NCBI GenBank assembly: GCA_014376765.1
Contig: JACMQX010000261.1
Span: 1 to 47,816, forward strand
Direction of reading: 5' to 3'
Length of the DNA: 47,816 nucleotides
Origin: Ramlibacter sp.
Lineage (GTDB): Bacteria > Pseudomonadota > Gammaproteobacteria > Burkholderiales > Burkholderiaceae_C
Positions within the stretch are counted from its first letter, which is position 1. Every line of letters starts with the position of its first letter. Position numbers and translations under genes: made by a program. Under the pieces are notes generated by a model. The model worked only from the letters and a program-made list of their open reading frames with translations, made no database searches and was not told where the DNA came from. Positions 12,401 through 17,604 of the stretch are shown piece after piece.

Positions 12401-13815
12401 TCGGCCCAGACGATGATTTTTCCACCGTCGCCCACGGCTCTGCCGTCGGCGGTGATGGTGACGCCAGGCGCCACGCCGGTGTTAAGCGCATTCGGCACGG
12501 CAGCGTTCCTGCCCTGCAAGTCACCGCCAATCAGGATGACACCGCCGCCGCCGTCGCCCGAAGCGTCGACCTGTGCGCCGGCATCAAGCCGCACCTCTTT
12601 GCCCAGCACTTCGACCTTGCCGCCAACAGCCAGGGCAATGGGTTCGATCTGCGTGCCGGAGTCACCGCGCACCGGGGAGGTAGCCTGCACCACGCCCGCC
12701 ACGCTCGCCTGCACTCCGCCAAAAAGACGCACCTCGCCCCCAGGGAAACCGTTGGCTGAGATCACGGCTGCCTGCTCCACCAGCAGCTTGCCCTGGTCGG
12801 CCGAAACGTTCACTGCGCCGCCTGAAGCTCCCGCTCCGCCATTGGCCGTGAGCTTTGCGCCGGTGCCGATCAGCACATCGCCCGTCGCGGAGCTGATCGT
12901 GATCTGGCCGCCGGCCTTGCCAGCCGCGCCGTCCGCGCTGATGGTTGCGCCCGGGCCTGAAATCTCCACGTCCTTGATCGCCCGCAGGACGACCCTGCCA
13001 CCTTCCATCGTGACGGCCTGCGCCTTGATGGCGCCGCTATGGCGCAGCGTACCGGCGAACACGCCCACGGCACTGCCTTCAATCCTGCCGAGGTTGACTG
13101 CCTTGTTGTCAGCTGACTGGATCTCAAACCGGATGCCTTCCAGCCCGCGGCCCGTGACTTCAACCTTCTGCCCCGCACCAATGATGACGTTGCCGTCTTC
13201 GGCCTTGACCAGGGCGTTGCTTCCCACCGAGACATTGGGCGCGAACAGCATGATGTCCCCGTTGGCGGAACGGATCACACCGTCCACCTTGACGTCGCCG
13301 CTCAGGGCGTTGCCCTCAAAGCGCAGCTTGCCGGCAGCCCAGTCCTTGTCGGTGATGTTGAGGGTGGAGGCCGTGAAACCGGCCGTGTCGACAGCCGCGC
13401 CCCGGCCTACGGTGATGCCGAACGGATTGATCAGCACGACCTTGCCGTTGGACGTCAGCTTGCCGAGCAGCTCTGAAGGATTGTTGTTGACGACGCGGTT
13501 GAGCACCGAGCTGGCGGAATTGGCCTGCTGGAAATGCGTCGTCTCATTGGCCTTGATGGAAAAGCTCTGCCAGTTGATGGCCGCACCCGGCGAGTTGGTC
13601 ACCGTCAATACGCTGCCGTTGGACTGGAACGCTGCCTGCCCGCGCACGACCTGCTGGCCTTGCGGGTTGGCCCATGCGAGTGGCGCGGGCAACACAACGC
13701 TGGCTACGCCCCCGGCAAAAGCCGAGTAGAGTGCCATTGAAAGAATGCGGGGTGCAGCGCGCTGGTATTGCACGGTTGCAGTCGCAGGTCGACGGCTCTT
13801 ATTCATCCTGGGCAT
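1..13815 (-). CDS. Giant two-partner-secretion (filamentous haemagglutinin-like) exoprotein, C-terminus beyond window
   Basis: I read the frame codon by codon from the ATG at 13815 to base 1 and found no stop, so at least 4605 residues are encoded and the end lies outside the window. GGAGGA at 13821-13826 is the ribosome site. A signal peptide (about 1-49) ends in Ala-Trp-Ala. A TPS/haemagglutination-activity domain follows (about 50-300), with INWQSFSI (80-87), NRV (106-108) and LINPFGI (128-134), a variant of the usual NPNGI. Residues about 420-530 hold the module often found after TPS domains (GDGGK..VWA, GGNGGF.ETSGK, TLLLDP). Then come Ser/Thr/Gly/Asn-rich beta-helix sequence, a glycine-rich duplicated section (about 1530-2130) and long repeats from about residue 3270 on. 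By family, such proteins cross the outer membrane through a TpsB/FhaC-type partner and act as surface or released adhesins. No TpsB gene is in the window. The exact function is unknown. Confidence 0.93.
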   Translation of the reverse strand, partial: MPRMNKSRRPATATVQYQRAAPRILSMALYSAFAGGVASVVLPAPLAWANPQGQQVVRGQAAFQSNGSVLTVTNSPGAAINWQSFSIKANETTHFQQANSASSVLNRVVNNNPSELLGKLTSNGKVVLINPFGITVGRGAAVDTAGFTASTLNITDKDWAAGKLRFEGNALSGDVKVDGVIRSANGDIMLFAPNVSVGSNALVKAEDGNVIIGAGQKVEVTGRGLEGIRFEIQSADNKAVNLGRIEGSAVGVFAGTLRHSGAIKAQAVTMEGGRVVLRAIKDVEISGPGATISADGAAGKAGGQITISSATGDVLIGTGAKLTANGGAGASGGAVNVSADQGKLLVEQAAVISANGFPGGEVRLFGGVQASVAGVVQATSPVRGDSGTQIEPIALAVGGKVEVLGKEVRLDAGAQVDASGDGGGGVILIGGDLQGRNAAVPNALNTGVAPGVTITADGRAVGDGGKIIVWADNDLHFSGTLSARGGALGGNGGFAETSGKHNLYFRGRADLSAPRGATGTLLLDPDAIVISGGTGEGSDSPDSSQTTLSDAGTLGSATALGTTGIFTVYESEIEGTNANIVLQALHGITTSGTFTDGTLQAASGRSLTLQVTDATATGSGSGIDLYTNTPTLVVAASGGGSINVLTAGSLYGDVKLGKVVINGSGSLSVSAAGGSLTFAENVILGTGGADITASVATLAGSKSITGTLGSGIAFRGSGTVNIANSSLLLLDSVNFNIDHVNIQTLASVSAGVVQFAPTSSTTKVRVGGTFDDSAGTLGVTAAELLRITTPYLRFDSGGSITLDGSISLAPTGTTLLLSSSLGAVNQLAGSITAGELGVQGKTGVTLFSISNAVGRIAAQSTDNGVLFRNSTALTVGDVWVLNSSFTNGGNLNISAGTNVLTLAHDVITGGGDITLTGSQIRVDKPGGTLTVNSNSDLGGSSGAISLDGVLSGAAAKSSLAIKANSSNANSSTISLGAGSTVANNSGGFYLQKLMIEADSPAISYGTVTLNGGALYLAAGGIAATDAAMFSVKNATLNVADNLLIDTNTGLSASTYGGTIDFSLATVGSTTNRVLTLNSIAGGGAGVGAGGVIKLGRVGYAPLGYLGAFTATAGGTDSKVQLYGDVSTQKVDAIGTATGDIKLDAQGGVVVHANATLSTSAGATSTGAGDVLIGSVYNSNVYANAAGLTLFIDTTPKGTGTLLTGGNVRLNEVGVGSGFALRKLFIDARTANIINDGNIQLYGNIQLDQAAVGQDSSLSITGGHLQLNGTSGSTIVLDTLLGAGNGGGVMLDIDYVKASTTGIGLKIDTSTTTASRSGGKIEIAGEFGRTGTTAPGSVQIDSSAADILDSGQIHIYNDILVGDATGGTVNVKGSGLLFTNSGNVTVFGSASGTGNVNITLAGFMDGAVPGMSLELQGGTAGIVNTSLLKIGQPVAAGAQLIEDLTINGGVLNLGSVRAARNITASGSTVTVSGNLLSSGPGTPGNIQLSSTLGTLSVSDNVTISSVGSSGIYPSDGGSISLSSLSGVTGNLSIGNGVQIYSQGGDATDVSNPANYASSGGRGGSVKISAAATLMVGGGVTATAIYSRGGRGGSGLAAAGGYSTFGGGGGSGGNVTLSTGTGSLSIGANVTVASYGGQGGSGSAGAAGADSTGLDGATGYNGGWGGSGGAAGNLIFSAPVLSVYGSVLSLGGQAGAGGAGGTGGAGLNGTGPIYSTSGGTGGNGGYSRDGGDGGQIRMTMTSSANALTLSGATIISAGGAGQFGGAGGAGGPGGLGGPGGGSPNGSAGQDNSTDGPYAGNGNGVRTDSVGSQSLDNSIISGRSLSIVVSQGDLTIGDNVTLSSTGRSSYSDTYGGNVYVSADTGSVSVGNGVQISSQGGNGLDLSYPSNQMNGGGGAYVTINAGKTISVGGGTAATVIYSKGGRGGNGLDGAGAGTSGGIGGDGGTVELTASSGLLRVGLNVTVASYGGSGGTGSSGGAGGVGADGGDGEVGYDGGAGGKGGRGGQVNIGAGTYNKPGTLSIYGSLLSLGGTGGAGGAGGAGGAGEDGGSAGTNGGKGGNGGSAGSGGNSRYISLETNYVGDVMTLSGATISAAAGAGGVGGIAGTGGRGGFGLVPGVAGSPGTDRSSAMGAAGSDGDLYITSEGSISLVNSYLSGSYMSLAANAGDLVMDVPSRLVGSLSDGYSEARLYAFQKLELGQIGARYMRVVAPTITSAMAGIINLTGKNATLGLSGSRGNIGTGGAPVGVQLTDSGGLTAWGDSSVWISSPSNLSLNTVQVNTASAGTVSVYSGALLNVFTGITGGTGTGNVGVSLSGAVGVTVGSTVQARGTGNLSLASSGGAVNIGGLVLADSGNISIAAGTQADILPYSGTVASTSGLVTISAADIFIEKQVSSGNTGTAPAIVFISDALQITSTGSVTATAAGSTVAILPKTTNKAVEFIGTLANATGGRLSLLEADLQHIYAGTLQIGNIDLSGGAITVVDSLSSLGVGTLALFSGGAISQTNALVVDTLIAKSGLDITLNNTGNSVNAIAAKANGTVDFYSNLSPAGTLTVGAYGGITGVSSGVGSNVTIQTTGNLAINSDVKAGSMASSPNVLTLKTSGLLAVNSATLSGRSDGSDGVRITASDLNLNGTAVVDAGGSGISMNPSTSSTDFSIGPLGFFTLDSNVSKLQNFNTLKLGTSDRGASFNGIAVDASIDVGTAKLFLEASGSVAGTASIAAGSLNVKGNFVDLTGANALTTGVLEGRTASEGAFVFNSVGAAGIRIGDTGVYGGNSVMLTSSGAGSSIQNAGTSTTQTVASSGDIQLIAAGGVGTSAADGRIRIVANPGYSVSAGAGSGNVWLEGTNLSIGTISTGTGASTVNLLSAGTLTVAGQSLTNDNWTLASTSGNILIGGTGKISANSATLTATSGTIIGPSEATGAALATTGGLRLNAQSIGSATDALWLSTGTGTVGVTTNSGGAYLRLTDNFSTSNLTLAVAGNQAISITGGGVVTVNSDIGVNNLVTLDTMGGGIEFNKAGGGTISSAGYALKLNGPVVSKTAYKFNGAVDAPDSWTIETNAGKTEFASATLGTLSVSSGGTLSFAGSATLSTLSNASGGTVALSGASTSVQATTVTTQAGRLDVGTGSTLVVGSGTVTNDTTGTISGGGTIDVTVGSLTNNGVIDPGTAAAVGTLTILGGFSQGSAGKLQIDASANSVSDVLNINGNGTLGGTLNVSGLGAFTIAASQAYTPVTGTALSGTFSVISIANGVTLAPSYSATSLILGTPVVVNTWIGTTGNWSTTTNWSLGRAPIAGDTVVINPAGNSTVTLTSAAANGLASLNFSTDNSDIFLFSTGATLTLPTLATLGGTLSITVGTLTNANVGQAINKLLISGGTLSNTGSVNLASIDLSAGLIAGGGTLNATGAFNWSGGQFTGGVLATSGVTSVSSVSHQLSSVTWNNTSTGTVTHSAGNYSLTGSTINNAGIFINNATSGTLFALSSGTSTFNNTGVLTDNATSGDLFTPGAGTGIFNNTATGTLNFNGTLPTRNSGLLTSFNNNGNVNVANGGTANIQAGGTDNGVWNVASGSRLQFGSGVRTLTAGGGVQGAGRLEVNGGNVSVSSASGFNIAGTGTVAMTGGTLDLNLGSAVTFANLVSLSGGGNLRPNDGATFAAGLNLSTNATLAGNGNKVVQGALSVVNSTVSGGTLTTTGNTTLNGTLDTFSGMTWVNQGTITSNASSVSLTTSTLTNSIGAQLSVASGTMDASGGGFTQAGTLSLTSGATFKRTGGFTNAGRIDGSGTIEVGIGNTLINSGTMSPGGAGIGTLAVTGSVSNLGTYEFDLASAASFDKMIVSQSITAGGTLVIRETAPLIAGGATFDIETYGGSQSGAYTLVQPNADVTLNYSTVAGGTGRLTAAAVTNRWNNLTGLWNVAANWSRNHVPNNLEDVIIAPTGTQTVTSSSGSQAAKSLTLSGDDTLIVSGGSLSLSTLSSVGAGTSLKLQGGTIDGAGALNIAGNFDWSGGTLGSGGTLSTTSQVTLSGTGALALNRNWNNTGTIAFNSGDLQLTGNLNNQGGGVFNVNITNGAADGFSGNGTLTNALGATFNVTAAATASDVTMLSFFANQGAVNIQNSLLDLHRGNTHSGSFAVSAGKALRVRDADVTHVFGAGSSISGAGYFEIFDTPTVTLAGTLGVPDVRVSGGTLSLGGTGHSLTNLTVSGGTLAGSANVSVSGAFDWRNGGTVSGGGTLSTNGSVNLDNTVTLSGKTLRNSVLLSIDSGDTLLLTGSALLDNQPTGVLTVANTGAHGISFTSGGGAVTNSGTMNLVNSTIATGGGAVGNSGIFNASGLVDLGVGTLVSSGTLRPGGSGSVGTLAVTGGLNITLGNVQFDLAGPSSYDKLIVSGNFTRGGTIALVETTPFIAAGDTFDLVSFGGSGFATPALSASITDVTMALSNPAGTLQAGATAVTNRWKDNQSGLWTNASNWTRGHVPNALEDASISPLGTQVITLSSGTQNVRSLQVTTDDTLNINGGTLVLANASSLGSGTTLLLSSGAIDGAGALNIAGNFNWSGGQITGTGTLGSTGAVALQGYISLANRAWDVNSGTVSYQAGNVAVNGASAAINLKSGSTF
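487..2124 (-). repeat. Trp-motif long repeat, unit 2 (546 residues)
   Basis: The unit starts at NRWNNLTGLWNVAANWS (first codon 2124) and contains HVPNNLEDVIIAPTGTQTVT and LSGDDTLIVSGG. The next unit repeats these as HVPNALEDASISPLGTQVIT and TTDDTLNINGG. Within it, 1822-1869 is nearly identical in DNA (47 of 48 bases) to 181-228 of unit 3, which points to a recent duplication or to gene conversion. Confidence 0.75.
2125..4011 (-). repeat. Trp-motif long repeat, unit 1 (about 629 residues)
   Basis: The unit opens with an N-x-W...G.W....NWS motif (Trp codons at 4003-4005, 3982-3984 and 3964-3966), followed by a P....D.V.I strand and a long run of GTL/SGG/LNI-type beta-strand repeats. Two later units open the same way (NRW at 2124 and 486). 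The motif resembles the start of repeat blocks in autotransporter-type and other beta-helix surface proteins. Confidence 0.65.
7430..8223 (-). repeat. Glycine-rich (PGRS-like) module, copy 2, inside the giant exoprotein
   Basis: This is the second copy of the module at 8224-9231. Its landmarks are GNGVQI..SQGG, IYSKGGRGG, NVTVASYGG, LSIYGSLLSLGG and TLSGATI. The longest uninterrupted Gly/Ala runs of the window are here (coding strand of about 7490-7735 and 7800-7920). On the plus strand this shows as dense gcc/acc/gcg triplets, and it creates spurious Arg/Pro-rich antisense reading frames. Confidence 0.8.
8224..9231 (-). repeat. Glycine-rich (PGRS-like) module, copy 1, inside the giant exoprotein
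   Basis: This copy encodes many GG-x-GG tripeptide runs separated by hydrophobic beta-strand segments. Landmarks in order are GNGVQI..SQGG, IYSRGGRGG, NVTVASYGG, LSVYGSVLSLGG and a Thr-Leu-Ser-Gly-Ala-Thr-Ile strand. The same landmarks recur in the same order about 1.0 kb further on (NVTVAS codons begin at 8937 and 7941, 996 bp or 332 residues apart). It looks like an internal tandem duplication that has since diverged, mainly in the glycine-rich stretches. Confidence 0.8.
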
Positions 13816-13931
13816 CGTGATCCTCCGTGTTTCTTGCGCGGAAACATGGGCATGATCCGGGCGCAAAAGAACATCAGGCGTAACAATGGTTACACCTTTT
13901 TGCAATATAGCCCAAGGACAAAGTCACGACC
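13816..13931. promoter_or_regulatory. Divergent intergenic region between exoprotein and aat, with a GTAAC-N4-GTTAC palindrome
   Basis: This 116-bp gap separates two divergent genes. It contains the exoprotein ribosome site (13821-13826, minus), an AAGGA at 13914-13918 upstream of aat, and a perfect palindrome GTAACAATGGTTAC at 13880-13893 in an AT-richer patch. The palindrome could be an operator controlling one or both genes. I cannot assign it to a known regulator, and no convincing -35/-10 pair stands out. Confidence 0.35.
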
Positions 13932-14690
13932 ATGAAGTCGCCCGCTTTTTCGCTCCCCTGGTTGACGCCCGGTGAGCCCTTTCCGGACCCTGCGCGAGCG
14001 TGGGGCTTGAGCGACCCGGTTCCCGGACTGCTGGCGGGCGGCGGCGTGCTGGACACGCCAACGCTCAAGCGTGCCTACTCATCGGCCATCTTTCCCTGGT
14101 TCAGCGATGACCAGCCGGTGCTGTGGTGGAGCCCGGACCCGCGCATGGTGTTGCAGATGGTTGACTTTCGACTGCATCGCTCCTTTCGCAAGACCATCGC
14201 GCGATTCATGCTGGATGAACGCTGCGAGATCCGTTTTGATACTGCCTTTGCCCGCGTGATCCAGGCCTGCGCAACCGGCGAGCGGCCTGGCCAGGCAGGC
14301 ACCTGGATCGTTCCGTCCATGGTGCAGGCCTATGAGGAATTCCATTCAGCCGGATACGCCCACAGCATTGAAACCTGGATCGACGGCGAACTGGCAGGCG
14401 GGCTTTACTGCGTAGCCATCGGCAAGGCGGTGTTCGGCGAGTCGATGTTCACGCGGGTGCCCGACGCCTCAAAAATTGCCTTGGCCGCTCTTGTTTCGTT
14501 CTGCAGGGCCAGCGGCATTACCACTATCGACTGCCAGCAGAACACCCGCCATTTAGCCTCGCTGGGCGCGGGCGAAATCGACAGGGGCCGTTTTGTGGAG
14601 CAAGTCGCAGTTGACGCGCTGCGCCAGGGTCCGCAGTGGATTTTTCAGCCCGTATACTGGAATGAACTCGTGAATCCGACGTCAGCGTGA
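13932..14690 (+). CDS. aat: Leucyl/phenylalanyl-tRNA--protein transferase
   Basis: Aat transfers Leu or Phe from aminoacyl-tRNA to N-terminal Lys or Arg of proteins, marking them for ClpS/ClpAP degradation (bacterial N-degron pathway, cytoplasm). The 252 residues carry the family signature: IFPWF (53-57), WWSPDPR (65-71), TWIVPSM (124-130), HSIETW (144-149), GGLYCVAIG (156-164), GESMFTR (169-175), SKIAL (180-184), DCQ (200-202) and HLASLGA (207-213). The length is somewhat above the roughly 235 residues of the E. coli protein. Its stop overlaps the GTG start of bpt (GTGA, 14687-14690), so the two are probably translationally coupled and cotranscribed. Confidence 0.97.
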   Translation: MKSPAFSLPWLTPGEPFPDPARAWGLSDPVPGLLAGGGVLDTPTLKRAYSSAIFPWFSDDQPVLWWSPDPRMVLQMVDFRLHRSFRKTIARFMLDERCEIRFDTAFARVIQACATGERPGQAGTWIVPSMVQAYEEFHSAGYAHSIETWIDGELAGGLYCVAIGKAVFGESMFTRVPDASKIALAALVSFCRASGITTIDCQQNTRHLASLGAGEIDRGRFVEQVAVDALRQGPQWIFQPVYWNELVNPTSA

Positions 14691-15439
14691 CCCACCTCAA
14701 GGATCTCCCTCTTCAGACATTGCAGTTTTATGCAACGGCCCCCTACCCCTGCAGTTATCTGCCCGGGCGGCAGGCCCGCTCTCAGGTGGCCACGCCCAGC
14801 CACCTCATCCACAACGACACTTATTCCGACCTGGTGACCAGCGGTTTCCGGCGCAGCGGCATGTTCACTTACCGGCCATATTGCGACGGTTGCCGGGCTT
14901 GCGTGCCGCTTCGCGTAAAAACGACGGACTTTGTGGCCGACCGGAGCCAGCGCCGGGCCTGGAGCCGTCACCAGGACCTGCAGGCCCGGGTGCTCAAGTT
15001 GTGCTTTGTGCCGGAGCACTACCAGCTCTACCTGCGCTACCAGAACGGGCGGCATGCAGGGGGCGGCATGGACCACGACAGCATCGACCAATACACCCAG
15101 TTTCTCTTGCAAAGCCGCGTGAATTCGCGTTTGGTGGAGTTCAGGGAGACGCTGCCAGACGGCTCTGCCGGCACGCTGAAAATGGTCTCGATCCTGGACG
15201 TTCTCAATGATGGCATCTCGGCCGTCTACACCTTCTATGAGCCTGACGCCGGCGCCAGCTACGGCACTTACGGCGTGTTGTGGCAAATCGCCCAGGCACG
15301 TGAGCTCGGCCTGCCACACGTGTACCTTGGCTACTGGATCGGCGAGAGCGCCAAAATGAACTACAAGGCCAGGTTTGTGCCGAACGAGGTGCTTGTCAAC
15401 GGCGCCTGGTTGTCGCCCGAAGTCGCATCCGCGAGCTGA
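14687..15439 (+). CDS. bpt: Aspartate/glutamate leucyltransferase (Bpt/ATE family)
   Basis: Bpt transfers Leu to N-terminal Asp or Glu, creating a ClpS-recognised N-degron that complements Aat. The 250-residue protein has the ATE N-terminal domain: CSYLPGR (22-28), GFRRSG (53-58), and [16 protein letters not shown] (62-77) with Cys22, Cys66, Cys69 and Cys72. The ATE C-terminal domain includes [16 protein letters not shown] and YLGYWI. The GTG start at 14687 is supported by the 4-bp overlap with aat and by the family N-terminus. Bacterial members (Bpt) add Leu, whereas eukaryotic ATE1 adds Arg. I assign the Leu form by phylum and by the aat neighbour. Confidence 0.95.
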   Translation: MTHLKDLPLQTLQFYATAPYPCSYLPGRQARSQVATPSHLIHNDTYSDLVTSGFRRSGMFTYRPYCDGCRACVPLRVKTTDFVADRSQRRAWSRHQDLQARVLKLCFVPEHYQLYLRYQNGRHAGGGMDHDSIDQYTQFLLQSRVNSRLVEFRETLPDGSAGTLKMVSILDVLNDGISAVYTFYEPDAGASYGTYGVLWQIAQARELGLPHVYLGYWIGESAKMNYKARFVPNEVLVNGAWLSPEVASAS

Positions 15440-15519
15440 TGCGTTGCTGGATCGCATGCAGCAATGCGCGAGCGCATTTCACCAGATAAAATCCGGGCAC
15501 TGCAATCTCAAAGCGCTCA

Positions 15520-16302
15520 ATGCGAAAGACTGACCCCAACGTCAAGGCCAAGCCTGCCATCCAGGTCATCGAGCGGATGTTCACGCTGATCGACGTGCTG
15601 GCCTCGCGGGAAGACGCGGTATCCCTCAAGGAAATAAGCGCCAAAACGGGACTGCACCCTTCCACTACGCACCGCATATTGAATGATCTGGCCACTGGCC
15701 GATTTGTTGACCGGCCGGAGGCTGGCAGTTACCGGCTTGGCATGAGGCTGCTGGAACTGGGCAATCTGGTCAAAGGCCGCCTCAACGTTCGCGACGCCGC
15801 CCTGTTGCCCATGCGGGAGCTGCACAAACTGATCCAGCAACCGGTCAACCTCAGCATGCGCCAGGGCGACGAGATCGTCTACATCGAGCGGGCCTTCAGC
15901 GAGCGCTCGGGCATGCAGGTGGTTCGCGCCATCGGCGGCCGCGCGCCACTGCACCTCACATCGGTCGGCAAGCTGTTTTTGTCAGCGGACGATCCGCAGC
16001 GCGTGCGGGCTTACGCCACCCGCACCGGCCTGGCCGGCCACACCAAGAACAGCATTACCCAGTTGCCCATGCTGGAGCGAGAACTGGCGCGCACCAAACA
16101 GCAAGGCATTGCGCGCGACAACGAGGAACTGGAGTTGGGGGTGCGCTGCATGGCAGCAGGCATCTATGACGACCAGAGCAAGCTTGTCGCGGGCCTGTCC
16201 ATTTCAGCCCCGGCAGACAGGCTGGATGAAGGCTGGCTTATCAAGTTGCAGACGACGGCGGCTGAAATCTCAAGCGCGCTGGGCTACAAAACAACCGCCT
16301 GA
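15520..16302 (+). CDS. IclR-family transcriptional regulator
   Basis: This is a 260-residue protein with an N-terminal winged helix (about 12-75: AIQVIERMFTLIDVLAS, LKEISAKTGLHPSTTHRIL, GSYRLGMRLLELG) and a C-terminal IclR effector-binding domain (about 80-255: GRAPLHLTSVGKLFLS, ELELGVRCMAAGIYDD, GLSISAPADRL). IclR proteins usually control neighbouring catabolic genes by binding a small metabolite. Here no catabolic operon is adjacent: bpt is upstream on the same strand and pbpG is convergent. The target is therefore not evident, and it may be distant or autoregulatory. The ATG at 15520 lacks an obvious Shine-Dalgarno sequence. Confidence 0.9.
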   Translation: MRKTDPNVKAKPAIQVIERMFTLIDVLASREDAVSLKEISAKTGLHPSTTHRILNDLATGRFVDRPEAGSYRLGMRLLELGNLVKGRLNVRDAALLPMRELHKLIQQPVNLSMRQGDEIVYIERAFSERSGMQVVRAIGGRAPLHLTSVGKLFLSADDPQRVRAYATRTGLAGHTKNSITQLPMLERELARTKQQGIARDNEELELGVRCMAAGIYDDQSKLVAGLSISAPADRLDEGWLIKLQTTAAEISSALGYKTTA

Positions 16303-16311
16303 AGTACTGCA

Positions 16312-16394
16312 ATTCGGGAGTGCGTGGAACCGGCTTTGCCGGGCCACTGCATTGCCCCCAGTGGGGGAGGCGCCGAAGGCGCTTCTGGGGGCGT
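16312..16394. repeat. Intergenic palindromic repeat (family A, copy 1) at a convergent gene junction
   Basis: This 83-bp unit fills the gap between the ends of the IclR gene and pbpG. It has a CCGGC-TTT-GCCGG hairpin (16330-16342), the core CCACTGCATTGCCCCC, and a larger hairpin with arms 16354-16361 and 16385-16392 enclosing an inner GCGCC-GAA-GGCGC stem. A second copy with the same order lies at 29325-29415, also at a convergent junction. It probably acts as a bidirectional transcription stop or mRNA-end structure, like REP elements. Confidence 0.75.
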
Positions 16395-16399
16395 CTTAC

Positions 16400-17485
16400 C
16401 TAGCCGCCCAAGTGCCGAACCAGTGTCGGCTCGGCATGAGGGTGCGCCTCAACCCACCGGCGGACGCGTTCGGCATCGCCAATCCGGCTGAGTTTGCCGG
16501 CGGAGTCCAGAAACACCATGATGAGCTTGCGCCCGGCAATCTTGGCCTGCATCACCAGGCACTGCCCGGCTTCCGAGATGTACCCAGTCTTTTGCAGGCC
16601 GATGTCCCATTCAGGATTTTTCACCAGGCGATTGGTATTGTTGTATTGCAAAGTGCGGCTTCCCACCTCAACCTGGTAGCCATGCGAAGTGGACAAGGCA
16701 CGCAACTGTGGATCGTTGTAGGCAAAAGTCACAAGCGTCGCCAAATCTTTGGCGCTGGACTGGTTGCGGCTGGACAGGCCGGTGGGCTCCACATAGCTCG
16801 TGTCGCGCATGCCAAGCGTCCTGGCCTTGGCATTCATCATGCCGACAAAGGCAGTCAGACCACCAGGATAGGTCCGCCCCAGTGCATGGGCAGCCCGGTT
16901 CTCGCTGGACATCAGCGCCAGGTGCAGCAATTCGCCACGGGTCAGCGCGGTACCCACCTTCAAGCGCGAACGGCTGCCCTTTTCAGTGTCGACGTCATCC
17001 TGCGTAATGGTGATGACTTCAGCTGAAGGCAGCTTGGCCTCGCTGATGATCACGCCGCTCATGAGTTTGGTGATGGAGGCAATTGGCAGAACCGCTGTGT
17101 CGTTCTTGCTGAACAGCACTTCGCGCGTGTCCTGGTCCATGACCAGAGCCACACTGGACTTCAGGTCCAATTCGTCGGCTGTTGAATGGAGTCCGGCGAG
17201 TTGGCCGAATGACGGCTTGGCGGGCACAGCGGCCAGGCGAACGACAGAGTGGCGGCGGGCAACCAGGTCGGCCTTGCGCGCGTTGCGGGCAAACGTGACC
17301 GACTTGGCCACCGAGCGCCGCTTGGCAGCAGCTGAAGAAGACGCTTCTTTCTTGAATGTGACGCGAACCCGCTCTGCAGCTTGTGCTGAAGGACTCAGTA
17401 CAACCACCAAAAAGGTGCAGATTGCCGCAGATTGCAGTGTCTTGTTCAACACACTGCTGACTTGCCTGATCAGACGATAGGACAT
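16400..17485 (-). CDS. pbpG: D-alanyl-D-alanine endopeptidase (PBP7/8 type)
   Basis: This is a periplasmic low-molecular-mass penicillin-binding protein of family S11 that cleaves peptidoglycan cross-links. I place the start at 17485 (MSYRLIRQ..., 361 residues) rather than at 17530, because GGAG lies just upstream and a signal peptide follows directly (about 1-36, ending Ala-Gln-Ala). A basic Ala/Ser/Arg-rich linker (about 37-90) precedes the catalytic domain with all three penicilloyl motifs: SITK (137-140), SEN (194-196) and KTG (299-301). It lacks the long C-terminal domain of PBP5 carboxypeptidases, hence the PBP7 assignment. A D,D-carboxypeptidase activity cannot be excluded. It lies downstream of leuA on the same strand, convergent with the IclR gene. 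Confidence 0.9.
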   Translation of the reverse strand: MSYRLIRQVSSVLNKTLQSAAICTFLVVVLSPSAQAAERVRVTFKKEASSSAAAKRRSVAKSVTFARNARKADLVARRHSVVRLAAVPAKPSFGQLAGLHSTADELDLKSSVALVMDQDTREVLFSKNDTAVLPIASITKLMSGVIISEAKLPSAEVITITQDDVDTEKGSRSRLKVGTALTRGELLHLALMSSENRAAHALGRTYPGGLTAFVGMMNAKARTLGMRDTSYVEPTGLSSRNQSSAKDLATLVTFAYNDPQLRALSTSHGYQVEVGSRTLQYNNTNRLVKNPEWDIGLQKTGYISEAGQCLVMQAKIAGRKLIMVFLDSAGKLSRIGDAERVRRWVEAHPHAEPTLVRHLGG

Positions 17486-17604
17486 GCATTCATCTCCGGT
17501 AAAGCGCCATGCGATGGCTTGAGTGTACACAAATGAAAAAGTCGCGCAAGATCAAAGACTTACGCGACGTTCTTCACCTGACAGATAAATTATAGGGTTG
17601 GACC

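Noticed and set aside
11104-13729. Long plus-strand reading frames (551 codons at 11104-12759, 537 codons at 12116-13729) and many shorter ones over 1-13700
   Set aside because: They are antisense to the continuous minus-strand exoprotein frame, have Pro/Ser/Arg-biased composition produced by its Gly/Thr/Ser codons, and show no recognisable domains.
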